Assembly (NCBI GenBank): GCA_964356135.1
Contig: CAYHGV010000013.1
Span: forward strand, 1-39,960
Direction of reading: 5' to 3'
DNA length: 39,960 nucleotides
DNA from: CAYHGV01 sp964356135
GTDB taxonomy: Bacteria; Hydrothermota; Tepidihabitantia; CAYHGV01
Below the pieces are notes generated by a model. It searched no databases. It saw only the letters and a list, made by a program, of their open reading frames with translations, and had not been told where the DNA came from. Positions 25,052-33,802 of this stretch are shown piece after piece. The stretch's first letter is position 1, and the number at the start of each line of letters is the position of its first letter. The position numbers and the translations under genes were made by a program.

Positions 25052-25306
25052 TTACGGAGTTATCGTATAGACCTTATCGTGTTCTCTGACCGGGTTTACG
25101 ACCTTGACGCCAATCGATTGGCCGGTCTGGCCTTCAGTAACCGATTGGTGTTCGATCTGCATCGAGTCAACGGTTTGGGTGAAGTCGGAGGTATGACCGA
25201 CGATGCGAATGGTATCACCGACCTTGAGGCTGCCCGCCGTTATCTCGAGAATCGCCACGCCGACTTTGCTAAAATAATGGGTTACCCGTCCAACTTCAGT
25301 TTCCAT
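25052..25306 (-). CDS. Stand-alone EF-Tu domain-2-like protein
   Basis: An 84-residue beta-barrel protein resembling domain 2 of translation GTPases: VGRVTHYFSKVGVAILEI, LKVGDTIRIVGHTSDF and the closing GVKVVNPVREHDKVYTI. There is no G domain, so it cannot hydrolyse GTP. Small proteins of this kind occur in several bacterial phyla as elongation-factor-like proteins without a known role. AGGAGG five bases upstream supports the start. It converges with lnt across a 159-base gap in which I see no clear terminator. Confidence 0.85.
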   Translation of the reverse strand: METEVGRVTHYFSKVGVAILEITAGSLKVGDTIRIVGHTSDFTQTVDSMQIEHQSVTEGQTGQSIGVKVVNPVREHDKVYTITP

Positions 25307-25324
25307 AACGCCTCCTGTTACGGA

Positions 25325-25352
25325 ATAGTAATCTTACCACCCCAGTTGTCAA
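25325..25352 (-). promoter_or_regulatory. Sigma-70 promoter of the EF-Tu-domain-like gene
   Basis: Minus strand: TTGACA (25347-25352), 16-base spacer, TACTAT (25325-25330). The leader is about 12-14 bases and includes AGGAGG, in contrast to the leaderless promoters elsewhere in the window. Confidence 0.65.
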
Positions 25353-25394
25353 GTGCCGGTTCGAAAGTCCAAAAAATTAATTTTTAACCACTGA

Positions 25395-25415
25395 TCCGCC
25401 AAGATATGTGGCGGA
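25395..25415. repeat. Short hairpin in the divergent EF-like/pheT gap
   Basis: TCCGCCA, seven-base loop, TGGCGGA. No T run. It lies about 100 bases before the pheT promoter; no T-box or similar leader is visible in this gap. Confidence 0.35.
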
Positions 25416-25512
25416 CTCGGAATTCATTGAACAATTAAAATAAAATAGATCTAATAATCCTTCAGAGTTTTCAGTGTCTTCCGTAGATTGATAGAGGTTT
25501 CTAAGTGAGCCC

Positions 25513-25540
25513 TTGACAAAAACAGGTTTTTGCCTATGTT
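25513..25540 (+). promoter_or_regulatory. Leaderless-type promoter of pheT
   Basis: TTGACA (25513-25518), 16-base spacer, TATGTT (25535-25540), then five bases to the ATG at 25546. Confidence 0.65.
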
Positions 25541-25545
25541 CAGGT

Positions 25546-27861
25546 ATGCGCGTACCGATTCGTTGGCTTTCCGAGTTTGTCGATTTTCAGTTATCGCCGG
25601 ATGAATTAACTAAACTCTTCATCAGTAAAGGTCTGGAAGTGGAGAGCCTGGTGCGAGTCGGTGAAGGTTTGGACGGGGTGGTGGTAGGAGAGATTGTTGA
25701 ACTATCCGAGAAAACGCTCACAGTAACGAACGGTTCGGAGATGGTGGTCCTGTCCGGCGAGACCGCACGACCGGTTCCGGGCGAGCGGGTCGTCCTTGCC
25801 CGCAAAGGAACCGCGTTACCCAACGGTCAGAAACTGACCCACGACGCACTCCTGCGTGAATCGGATTTAGGATTGGAAGATTCCCAGGGTTTGGTAATTC
25901 TACCCCGGGAGTGGAAACCGGGAGCCGCAATTTTAGATTATTTGGACGACTATGTTTTAGAGATCCGTCCTCCTTCGAACCGGGGCGATCTTTTGGGAAT
26001 GAAGGGCATTGCCCGGGAATTGGCTGCGTATCTCGAGAAACCGCTTAAGCTTCCGGAGCGAAAATTCAAAGAATTGGAATCGAAGATCGAAGACCGTGCG
26101 AGCCTCGAAGTCGTAGACGGCGAGAGCTGTCCGCGCTATGTCGCTCGACTGATCACCGATCTGAAAATTGCGGTTTCACCATTTCCAATGCGCTGGCGGT
26201 TATCTGCCTGTGGCGCCCGGCCGGTAAACAACATCGTCGATATCACCAACTATATACTGTTTGAACAAGGGCAGCCGCTCCATGCGTTCGATTTCGACCG
26301 GATTGAAGGGAAAAAGATTGTCGTCCGACGGGCAAAATCGAGTGAACAACTTCGAACCCTCGATGGCGAGTTGCGGAAGCTTACTGCCGATATGCTTGTC
26401 ATTGCCGATGCAAAACGACCGATTGCCCTTGCCGGAGTTATGGGCGGCAAAGAGAGCGAGGTGAGTTTGAGCACCAGGACGGTGCTCTTGGAATCGGCTT
26501 TTTTCCGCCCGGGCATAACCCGCCGTACCGCCCTCAAGTTGAAGCTTATTACAGAGGCGTCGAGGCGGTTTGAAATGGGGGTTGATATCGGTGCGATTGA
26601 TGATGTGTCGAGAGCGACGACTGCGTACCTGGCAGGGTATGGAAATCCGCTTAAAGGTTCACTCGATGCTTTTCAGCCGCAAAGCGACCGGACGATCGAA
26701 CTCTCCTTAGACCGGGCGAACCAGCTTCTGGGGGTTAAGATCGATGCGGCCGGGATGAAGAGGTTTTTAACCCATCTCGGTTTTGAGCTCGAAACCTCGG
26801 GAAAAGATTTTACCGTTTTCGTTCCATCGTTCCGTCAAGATATTACCCGGGATGCGGAACTGGTCGAGGAACTCGCCCGGCTTTATGGTTATGAGCGGAT
26901 ACCGCATCCATTTGTCCTCCACGGCAGCGTTCCGGGCGGCGCGCATGCACTCTCCCAGCGGTTCGGTCAGATCCGCGAGCTCCTGGTCAGTTATGGATTT
27001 AACGAGATTAAGACCCTCAGTTTTTTACCCGAACGGTTGTGCGCTCAGTTCGGTAATTATAAGCCCCTCAGATTGCAGAATCCGCTGTCGGAGCGGTTCG
27101 CGGTTATGCGGCCCAATCTCATCTTCGGAGCACTCGAGGTTGCGGCTCTCAACTATCGTCGGGGCAATGCCGATCTGCGATTATTTGAAATCGGTAAGGT
27201 TTTTTCCCCGGGAAAACCCCCGAAGGAGAATTTGAGTTTGGCTGGGGTAGCGGTTGGCCAGGCACTCCCTCATTTCTGGCAGGAACGGCCCCGGCCGGCG
27301 AGTTTCTTCGATGTCAAAGGGGTCGTGGAGATGTGTCTCGGTCATCTTGGGCTGGAAGAGGTTTTCTTCCGGAACTGGGACGGAGACGGCGTGATACACC
27401 GGGGGGCAAAAATATGCTGCGGTTCGGAAACGCTCGGCGCGCTGGGCGAAGTTGCGAAACCGCTGTTAGCCGAGTTTGACCTCGGTCAACAGGTCTATGT
27501 TTTCGAACTCGATTTAGGTCGACTGTTTGACTTTGCACCCAAATATAAAGTCTATACACCCCTGCCCAAGTTTCCACCGGTAATGCGCGACCTCTCATTG
27601 GTTGCGTCCGAAGAGATTGAAGCCGCGCAATTGGAGAAAGTCATCAAGAAGGCGGTCGGTGCGCTCCTCGAGCGAATGCGGATTTTCGACTATTTTTCCG
27701 GTAAATCACTCCCCCCGGGCAAAAAGAGCATCGGGGTCCGACTGGTGATCCGCTCCGAAGAGCGAACCCTCGAGAGTAAAGAAGTTGAACGGATTATGAG
27801 CCGGGTAGTCAGTCGGCTCGAAGAGCAACTTGGTGTGGAACTGCGTAAGAAAGGAGGCTAG
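25546..27861 (+). CDS. pheT: Phenylalanine-tRNA ligase beta subunit
   Basis: 771 residues from the ATG at 25546, which opens with the family's MRVPIRWLSEFVDF. A TTG-initiated longer frame would overlap the -35 box and is rejected. The tRNA-binding (EMAP-like) region, B3/4 editing domain (NNIVDITNYILFEQGQPLHAFD), B5 domain and C-terminal anticodon-binding ferredoxin-like domain (YTPLPKFPPVMRDLSLV) are in order. It works as an alpha2-beta2 enzyme, but pheS is not adjacent: pheT has its own promoter. Genes for cell-division proteins follow two bases later. Confidence 0.96.
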   Translation: MRVPIRWLSEFVDFQLSPDELTKLFISKGLEVESLVRVGEGLDGVVVGEIVELSEKTLTVTNGSEMVVLSGETARPVPGERVVLARKGTALPNGQKLTHDALLRESDLGLEDSQGLVILPREWKPGAAILDYLDDYVLEIRPPSNRGDLLGMKGIARELAAYLEKPLKLPERKFKELESKIEDRASLEVVDGESCPRYVARLITDLKIAVSPFPMRWRLSACGARPVNNIVDITNYILFEQGQPLHAFDFDRIEGKKIVVRRAKSSEQLRTLDGELRKLTADMLVIADAKRPIALAGVMGGKESEVSLSTRTVLLESAFFRPGITRRTALKLKLITEASRRFEMGVDIGAIDDVSRATTAYLAGYGNPLKGSLDAFQPQSDRTIELSLDRANQLLGVKIDAAGMKRFLTHLGFELETSGKDFTVFVPSFRQDITRDAELVEELARLYGYERIPHPFVLHGSVPGGAHALSQRFGQIRELLVSYGFNEIKTLSFLPERLCAQFGNYKPLRLQNPLSERFAVMRPNLIFGALEVAALNYRRGNADLRLFEIGKVFSPGKPPKENLSLAGVAVGQALPHFWQERPRPASFFDVKGVVEMCLGHLGLEEVFFRNWDGDGVIHRGAKICCGSETLGALGEVAKPLLAEFDLGQQVYVFELDLGRLFDFAPKYKVYTPLPKFPPVMRDLSLVASEEIEAAQLEKVIKKAVGALLERMRIFDYFSGKSLPPGKKSIGVRLVIRSEERTLESKEVERIMSRVVSRLEEQLGVELRKKGG

Positions 27862-27862
27862 C

Positions 27863-28045
27863 ATGACGATCGAAGAGATGTTTACGCTGTTAGAAGAAAA
27901 ACTGGACGGCCTGGTAAAGCTTATCGGAGAGCTGAAGGATCACAACCAACAGCTCCAGGCGGAGATCGAAAAGCTGAAAACCCAAAAAGAAGAGGCTTTA
28001 AAGAGAATAAATTTTATGGTTGACAAGATTTCGGGTGTTGTTTAA
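27863..28045 (+). CDS. Small coiled-coil protein, ZapB-like
   Basis: A 60-residue, almost entirely helical, charged protein with heptad-like leucines (FTLLEEKLDGLVKLIGEL then LQAEIEKL). Position between pheT and zapA and its size fit a ZapB-type division-ring cofactor, but coiled coils this short cannot be assigned by sequence alone. The ATG at 27863 is chosen because AAAGGAGG lies five bases upstream. Confidence 0.6.
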   Translation: MTIEEMFTLLEEKLDGLVKLIGELKDHNQQLQAEIEKLKTQKEEALKRINFMVDKISGVV

Positions 28046-28069
28046 TATTTTACATGGGGAGCCTTAGGT

Positions 28070-28336
28070 ATGGAAACGTTAACGGTTAATATTTTTGGAA
28101 CGGATTACAAAATTAAAACCGATGTTTCGGGCAGTTATCTGGAGAAAATAGCCCGCATCGTTGACACGAAGATGCGAGAAGTCCAGCATAGCTACCCGCA
28201 GCCATCAACGACCAAGGTGTGCGTTTTGACATGTATCAATTTAGTCGATGAATTAATGCAACGTGAAGAAGAAAAGGATACCGTAGTAAAAAACAGGTTA
28301 GATGCGCTCTTAAAAAAATTGGATACTGTAGTTTAA
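28070..28336 (+). CDS. zapA: Cell division protein ZapA
   Basis: 88 residues. ZapA bundles FtsZ filaments at the division site. The N-terminal strand TVNIFGTDYKIKTD, the YLEKIARIVDTKM helix and a long C-terminal coiled coil match the family. GGGGAG precedes the ATG. Its 3' side carries a probable 6S RNA, the arrangement known from proteobacteria. Confidence 0.88.
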   Translation: METLTVNIFGTDYKIKTDVSGSYLEKIARIVDTKMREVQHSYPQPSTTKVCVLTCINLVDELMQREEEKDTVVKNRLDALLKKLDTVV

Positions 28337-28340
28337 GGTT

Positions 28341-28510
28341 CCCTGCCGTGCTCGTGATAGGTAACTAAGTCTTGAGCCAACACCCAAGTGATGGGGGCTG
28401 GATACAGTTGTGGATTGGAGCCTCCGCATGCCGGAGTGACATGAAACATCTGTGAGGCACCCACTTATACTCAGGGTTCAGAGACTACTACCTACACGGC
28501 TCTGGCGGGG
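28341..28510 (+). ncRNA. ssrS: Probable 6S RNA
   Basis: The roughly 170-base gap between zapA and rny folds as expected for 6S RNA. A long interrupted closing stem is formed by 28345-28350 with 28495-28500 (GCCGTG/CACGGC), 28358-28363 with 28489-28494 (TAGGTA/TACCTA) and 28368-28378 with 28475-28486 (11 pairs, one bulge). It encloses a large bubble and an apical hairpin CTCCG-CATGC-CGGAG (28422-28436). An outer CCCTGCC/GGCGGGG pairing, alternative to the first helix, is followed by TTTTATTT and could terminate it. 6S RNA mimics an open promoter and sequesters sigma-70 RNA polymerase. Location beside zapA is the classical one. Confidence 0.72.
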
Positions 28511-28539
28511 TTTTATTTAATCAATCGAAGGAGGATTTT

Positions 28540-30090
28540 ATGGTCTATTTGTTGGGCTTAGTCGTCGCAATCATCGGTTGTGTGATAGGATTCTTAATTT
28601 CGAGAATTTTTGCCAAAAAAAGGCTCCGTTCGGCTGAGGGATTAGCCCGGCGGATGGTGGACGAAGCAAAACGGGAGGCAGAAAACTATCGGAAAGAAGC
28701 CGAGCTCGCTCTGAAGGAAGAGTGGTATAAAGAAAAAATGAAGTTCGATTCCGATACCCAGACCCGGCGTAAAGACCTGGATCGTCTCGAACGGAAGTTG
28801 GCAGAACGCGAACTGGTCCAGGAAAAGCGCGAGCACATCCTCTCCGAACGGGAGGTTGACCTGATCAAGCGCGAGAAGAACCTGCAGCTGCGCGAGCGGA
28901 TTATCAAAACCAAAACCGAACGGCTCGACCAGCTCATCAGTGAAGAAAATCAAAAACTCGCCCGGATTGCCAACATGACCCAGGAAGAGGCAAAAGTCGA
29001 GCTGATGAGAAATTTAGAGGCCGAAGCACGACTCGCCGCCGCGGTGATAATTAAAGAGATCAAAGAAAAAGCCCATGCCGATGCCGAGAAGGAGGCAAAA
29101 GAGATCATCATTCGGGCAATTCAGCGCTGCGCTTTCTCGCACTGGGCGGAAACGACCGTTTCGGTGGTGCCACTGCCGTTAGATGAGATGAAAGGCAGGA
29201 TTATTGGCCGGGAAGGTAGAAATATCCGGACCTTTGAAACCCTGACCGGTGCCGAAGTCGTGATTGACGATACCCCGGGAGCGGTGATCATATCAGCGTT
29301 TGACCCGATCCGGCGCGAAATTGCCAAAATTGCTATGGAACGGCTGGTTTCGGATGGCAGAATTCATCCCGCCCGCATCGAGGAGGTGATTACCAAAACC
29401 AAGTCGGAAATGGATAGTGTTGTTAAGGATGCCGGCGAAGGGGTGGTTCTGGAACTGGGAATTGTCGGGCTGCATTCGGATCTGGTGCGCTATCTGGGGT
29501 TATCAAAATACCGGACGAGCTACGGTCAGAACCTCCTGCAGCATGCCAAGGAAGTCGCCTATCTGTCCAACCTGTTGGCTCAGGAATTGGAACTCGATAC
29601 GATGATTGCCAAACGGGCGGGATTGTTGCACGACGTTGGTAAAGCGACCGACCAGAACTGGGAAGGTCCCCATGCGCTGGTCGGTGCCGAAATTGCCCGG
29701 CGCTGTGGAGAATCGGAGATCGTCGTCAATGCCATTGCAGCTCATCATGAAGAGGCGTCGCTGGAAAGTCCTTACGCCTTCCTGGTTTTGACCGCCGATT
29801 CCATTTCCGGTGGTCGGCCGGGTGCGCGGCGTGAGACCTTTGAAGCCTATATTAAACGGTTGGATAATTTAGAGGCAATTGCGACTGGTTTTGACGGTGT
29901 CGATAAAGCGTATGCAATTCAGGCCGGCCGGGAATTGCGGGTGCTGGTTGAACCGGCTAAGGTCACCGATCTGGAGGCACAGGAACTGGCGGTTCGGGTT
30001 GCGAGCCGAATTCAGCAGGAGTTAAAATATCCCGGTCAAATCAAGGTGATGGTTATTCGAGAAACCCGGGCGATCGATTATGCCAAATGA
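28540..30090 (+). CDS. rny: Ribonuclease Y
   Basis: 516 residues. An N-terminal membrane anchor (VYLLGLVVAIIGCVIGFLI) is followed by a long charged coiled coil (30-190), a KH domain (GRIIGREGRN, about 210-275) and an HD phosphodiesterase domain with LLHDVGKA (about 330-430). It initiates mRNA decay by endonucleolytic cleavage at the membrane. GAAGGAGG precedes the ATG. It overlaps ymdB by 11 bases, the common rny-ymdB pair. Confidence 0.96.
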   Translation: MVYLLGLVVAIIGCVIGFLISRIFAKKRLRSAEGLARRMVDEAKREAENYRKEAELALKEEWYKEKMKFDSDTQTRRKDLDRLERKLAERELVQEKREHILSEREVDLIKREKNLQLRERIIKTKTERLDQLISEENQKLARIANMTQEEAKVELMRNLEAEARLAAAVIIKEIKEKAHADAEKEAKEIIIRAIQRCAFSHWAETTVSVVPLPLDEMKGRIIGREGRNIRTFETLTGAEVVIDDTPGAVIISAFDPIRREIAKIAMERLVSDGRIHPARIEEVITKTKSEMDSVVKDAGEGVVLELGIVGLHSDLVRYLGLSKYRTSYGQNLLQHAKEVAYLSNLLAQELELDTMIAKRAGLLHDVGKATDQNWEGPHALVGAEIARRCGESEIVVNAIAAHHEEASLESPYAFLVLTADSISGGRPGARRETFEAYIKRLDNLEAIATGFDGVDKAYAIQAGRELRVLVEPAKVTDLEAQELAVRVASRIQQELKYPGQIKVMVIRETRAIDYAK

Positions 30091-30877
30091 GCGGATTCTG
30101 TTCCTAGGCGATATCTGTGGTGAGGCGGGCCGGGAAGTAATCAAGGAAATGATCCCGGGAATCACCGCAAACGAAAAGATCAGTTTTACCATTGCCAACG
30201 GCGAGAACGCAGCCGGCGGGTATGGACTTACTCCCCAGATCCTGGCCGAGCTCTTTTCGTTCGGTATCGATTGTGTAACCACCGGCGACCATTTCATGGA
30301 CAAAAAAGGTCTTAAGCCCACCTTGCAAACTGAGACCCGGCTGCTCCGACCGCTGAACTTCCCGCCCGGGGTGATCGGCAGAGGGACGGCGATTTACACC
30401 AAAAATGGTTTCAAGGTGGCGGTCATGAATCTCGTCGGCCGGGTGTTTATGAAGCCGATGGATTGTCCGTTCCGGCGTTCAATTGAAGCCCTGGCAGAAC
30501 TCTACCGCGATACCAAGGTCATTATCGTTGATTTCCATGCCGAAGCTACCGCCGAGAAAGTAGCTTTAGGCTGGTTCTTAGATGGTAAGGTCAGTGCGGT
30601 TTTGGGTACTCATACCCATATCCCGACCGCGGATGAGTGGATACTGCCGCTCGGGACCGCCTACATTACCGATGTCGGTATGACCGGTTCGTTCAACTCG
30701 GTCATCGGTATGAGAAAGGAACAGGCAATTGAGCGACTGATCTTTCAAATACCCCAGCGCTTAGACCCGGCAAAGGAAGATCGACGCATCTCCGGGGTGG
30801 TGGTCGAAGTCGATAGCGATACCGGCAGGGCAGAGGGCATCAAACGGATCCAATACCGGTGGGATGGCAACTTTTAA
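30080..30877 (+). CDS. ymdB: YmdB-family metallophosphoesterase
   Basis: 265 residues of the TIGR00282 family. Metal-binding motifs are FLGDICGEAGR, ANGENAAGGYGLT, TTGDHFMDK, DFHAEATAEK and GTHTHIPTADEW. Family members are cyclic-nucleotide or phosphodiester phosphodiesterases that influence biofilm and motility in Bacillus. Translation is coupled to rny by an 11-base overlap. Confidence 0.94.
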   Translation: MPNERILFLGDICGEAGREVIKEMIPGITANEKISFTIANGENAAGGYGLTPQILAELFSFGIDCVTTGDHFMDKKGLKPTLQTETRLLRPLNFPPGVIGRGTAIYTKNGFKVAVMNLVGRVFMKPMDCPFRRSIEALAELYRDTKVIIVDFHAEATAEKVALGWFLDGKVSAVLGTHTHIPTADEWILPLGTAYITDVGMTGSFNSVIGMRKEQAIERLIFQIPQRLDPAKEDRRISGVVVEVDSDTGRAEGIKRIQYRWDGNF

Positions 30878-30913
30878 TACCGATGAACGAGGCACAGTGA
30901 ACCGGAGGCAGTG

Positions 30914-31330
30914 ATGATCGATAATGAAAGTCGGGGCTGGGTGAGAATTTTCGATGAAGCCGAGGCGATGTTCGAGGTGATTCTCCAATCGGTTTCGCCG
31001 TTAGCAACCTGGGCTCCGCCGACTGACCTTTTTATCACCGAGGAGTTTCTCTATGTTGTTTTCGAAATCCCGGGGGTAGACAAGCGCGACCTGAGTGTTG
31101 CCGTCGCTCCCAATATAGTTCAGATTCGCGGTTTGCGCCGGGCACCGCCCGAGTTCAAGCAGGGGACTAACTTTTACAATTTGGAAATCTCCTATGGTGC
31201 CTTTGAGCGGCGGGTGTATCTTCCCTGTCCGGTTAATCCCAAAGCAGTTAAAACCATTTTCGATAACGGTATCCTGACTCTTCGATTTCCAAAACGAGAG
31301 AAGAAGGTCAAAATTATTAAAGTGGAGTAG
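30914..31330 (+). CDS. Hsp20/alpha-crystallin family small heat-shock protein
   Basis: 138 residues. The alpha-crystallin domain runs from DLFITEEFLYVVFEIPGV to the closing strand GILTLRFPKREKKVKI, with the conserved A/G-x-L motif as GILTL. The ATG at 30914 follows GGAGG by six bases. It sits between ymdB and lon, four bases before lon, so chaperone and protease are co-expressed. Confidence 0.93.
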   Translation: MIDNESRGWVRIFDEAEAMFEVILQSVSPLATWAPPTDLFITEEFLYVVFEIPGVDKRDLSVAVAPNIVQIRGLRRAPPEFKQGTNFYNLEISYGAFERRVYLPCPVNPKAVKTIFDNGILTLRFPKREKKVKIIKVE

Positions 31331-31333
31331 TAT

Positions 31334-33679
31334 ATGAACGAAACAAAAGAATTGGGAATTCCGCTCGAGATCGCCGTGCTGCCGATTCGGGGCGGGGTTA
31401 TTTTCCCTAACCTCAGTGCGCCGCTGGTCGTTTCCCAGGCACGTTCGATAAAACTGGTCGACGAGGTTCTTGCTGGAACCAAGCTCGCCTGCATCGTGAC
31501 CCAGAAGAATCCCGATATCGAGGAAGCAGTTCCGAATGACCTCTACCGGATTGGGACGGTGGCGGTCATCTCAAAGATGCTCCGATTTCCCGATGGCACG
31601 ATTCGGCTGCTGGTTCAGGGATTGAAGCGGGCAAAAATAGTAAAATTTATCGCCGAAGAGCCCTATCTTAAAGCAAAGATCGACCCGGTCGAAGAAGGTG
31701 GGAAAAAGGATGTACCGACCGAGGCGCTGATGCGCAACATCGTTAATATGTTCCATAAACTGGTTGATCTGGCTCCGTATCTGCCGGAAGAGCTGATGGC
31801 AATGGCGATGAATATTGATGAGCCGGGTCGACTTGCCGATTTTGTCGCCTCGTATACCAATTTCGATGTGAGCGACAAACAGATGCTGCTGGAGACCCTG
31901 GAGCCGAAAGAGCGGCTGGCGAAGCTTGACCCGCTCCTCACGAAAGAGCTCAGTATTCTTGAATTAGGGGCGAAGATCCGAACTCAGGTCAAGAGCGAAC
32001 TGGATAAGAGTCAGCGCGAGTACTATCTGCGCGAGCAGTTAAAGGCGATCCAGAAGGAGTTGGGCGAAGCGGATGAACGGACCCAGGAGATAAATGAACT
32101 CAAGGAAAAGATTGAAAAATCGAATATGCCGGTGAATGTTCGCGAGATCGCGCTGAAAGAGTTGAACCGGCTCGCGAAGATGCCGGTGCAGGCTGCCGAG
32201 TATACCGTCTCCCGAACCTACCTCGACTGGCTCGTGATCTTGCCCTGGTCGGTCTCAACCGACGACAATCTTGATGTCAAACGAGGGCAGCACGTCCTGG
32301 ACGAAGACCACTATGACCTGGAAAAAGTCAAAGAGCGGATTGTTGAGTATTTAGCGATTAAAAAATTGAGAAAGGATTCGAAGGGTCCGATCATCTGCTT
32401 TGCCGGTCCCCCGGGTGTGGGCAAGACTTCTCTGGGAAAGTCGATTGCCCGGGCATTGGGCAGGAAGTTTATCCGGTTCTCGCTGGGCGGTATCCGGGAC
32501 GAAGCGGAGATCCGTGGACACCGGAGAACCTATGTCGGTGCGTTGCCGGGCAGAATCATTCAAGGGATAAAGAATGCGGGCTCCAATAATCCGGTTTTTA
32601 TGCTCGACGAGATTGATAAAGTCGGTATGGATTTTCGGGGCGACCCGTCGTCGGCGCTCTTAGAGGTTTTGGACCCGGAACAAAACCACAGCTTCTCCGA
32701 CCACTATCTCGAGGTGCCATTCGACCTGTCGAAGGTGATGTTCATTACAACCGCCAATATGGTCGATCCGATTATCCCGGCATTGAAAGACCGGATGGAG
32801 ATTTTGGATCTACCCGGTTATATCGATGAGGAAAAACTCGAGATTGCCAAACGCGATTTAATTTCCCGCCAGATCAAAGAATCCGGGCTGACCGTCAAGG
32901 ACGTCGAATTCACCGACGAAGCGATTACGGCTGTGATTCACGAATATACCCGCGAGGCGGGGGTGCGAAATCTGGAGAGGGAGTGCGGGTCGATCATCCG
33001 GAAGGTTGCGCGACGGTTTGCCGAGGGGAAGCGGAGGCATGTTAAAGTTACGCCCAAAGAGGTGCGCGAATTTTTGGGTCCTCAGAAATACTTCTCGGAG
33101 GTTGCGGCACGAACCGGCCAGGTCGGGGTGGTGACCGGAGTGGTCTGGACGCCGGTCGGCGGCGAAATCGTCTTTATCGAGGCGACCAAGATGAAAGGTC
33201 GGAAAGGACTGCTTCTGACCGGACACCTGGGCGATGTGATGAAAGAATCGGCACAGGCTGCACTCTCCTATATCCGGAGCCGCGCTTCGGACTTTGGCAT
33301 CAGCGAAGATTTTTTCAGTAATTACGACATCCATATCCATGTGCCCTACGGCGCGGTGCCCAAAGATGGCCCTTCCGCCGGTGTTACCCTTGCAACTTCT
33401 TTGCTGTCGCTTTTACGCAACCAGCCGGTCGAACCTACAATCGCAATGACCGGTGAGATTACTCTGTCCGGTCGGGTGCTGCCGGTCGGCGGAATTCGTG
33501 CCAAAATTTTAGGTGCAAAACTCGCGGGCATAACAACGATTCTATTGCCGGAAGAGAACAAAAAAGACCTGGAGGAGATTCCGGAAAAGGTTAAAAAGGG
33601 TTTGGATTTTCGGTTTATCAAGACGATTAACGACGCCTTCGACATCGTATTCAATCAAAAGAAGAAAACGAAAAATTAA
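31334..33679 (+). CDS. lon: ATP-dependent protease Lon (LonA)
   Basis: 781 residues. N-terminal substrate-binding domain (1-300), AAA+ module with Walker A GPPGVGKTS at 358-366, and C-terminal protease domain with catalytic dyad S681 (PKDGPSAGVT) and K724 (GGIRAK). It degrades misfolded and regulatory proteins in the cytoplasm. Length and motifs are those of a normal bacterial LonA, and no lesion is visible. Confidence 0.97.
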   Translation: MNETKELGIPLEIAVLPIRGGVIFPNLSAPLVVSQARSIKLVDEVLAGTKLACIVTQKNPDIEEAVPNDLYRIGTVAVISKMLRFPDGTIRLLVQGLKRAKIVKFIAEEPYLKAKIDPVEEGGKKDVPTEALMRNIVNMFHKLVDLAPYLPEELMAMAMNIDEPGRLADFVASYTNFDVSDKQMLLETLEPKERLAKLDPLLTKELSILELGAKIRTQVKSELDKSQREYYLREQLKAIQKELGEADERTQEINELKEKIEKSNMPVNVREIALKELNRLAKMPVQAAEYTVSRTYLDWLVILPWSVSTDDNLDVKRGQHVLDEDHYDLEKVKERIVEYLAIKKLRKDSKGPIICFAGPPGVGKTSLGKSIARALGRKFIRFSLGGIRDEAEIRGHRRTYVGALPGRIIQGIKNAGSNNPVFMLDEIDKVGMDFRGDPSSALLEVLDPEQNHSFSDHYLEVPFDLSKVMFITTANMVDPIIPALKDRMEILDLPGYIDEEKLEIAKRDLISRQIKESGLTVKDVEFTDEAITAVIHEYTREAGVRNLERECGSIIRKVARRFAEGKRRHVKVTPKEVREFLGPQKYFSEVAARTGQVGVVTGVVWTPVGGEIVFIEATKMKGRKGLLLTGHLGDVMKESAQAALSYIRSRASDFGISEDFFSNYDIHIHVPYGAVPKDGPSAGVTLATSLLSLLRNQPVEPTIAMTGEITLSGRVLPVGGIRAKILGAKLAGITTILLPEENKKDLEEIPEKVKKGLDFRFIKTINDAFDIVFNQKKKTKN

Positions 33680-33690
33680 CTACGGATTTT

Positions 33691-33720
33691 CACGAATGAA
33701 CACGAATCAGTACGAAAAAA
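33691..33720. repeat. Three decamer-spaced CACGAAT-type units
   Basis: CACGAATGAA, CACGAATCAG and TACGAAAAAA follow one another in the gap after lon. Similar decamer-phased phrases occur at 16373-16395 and 16494-16516 in this window. Confidence 0.45.
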
Positions 33721-33802
33721 GCGATGATACTTCAAGATTTCCATATCGTTCCGTTTCACCCATGCTCCCCAGCTCCGATGCTCCGGTTCTCTTTTTATCA
33801 CC

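Noticed and set aside
25353..25545. T-box or other aminoacyl-tRNA-sensing leader before pheT.
   Set aside because: The promoter is at the start codon, leaving no leader, and no T-box sequence is seen.
25513..25545. TTG-initiated N-terminal extension of PheT.
   Set aside because: It coincides with the -35/-10 boxes and the family begins at the ATG at 25546.
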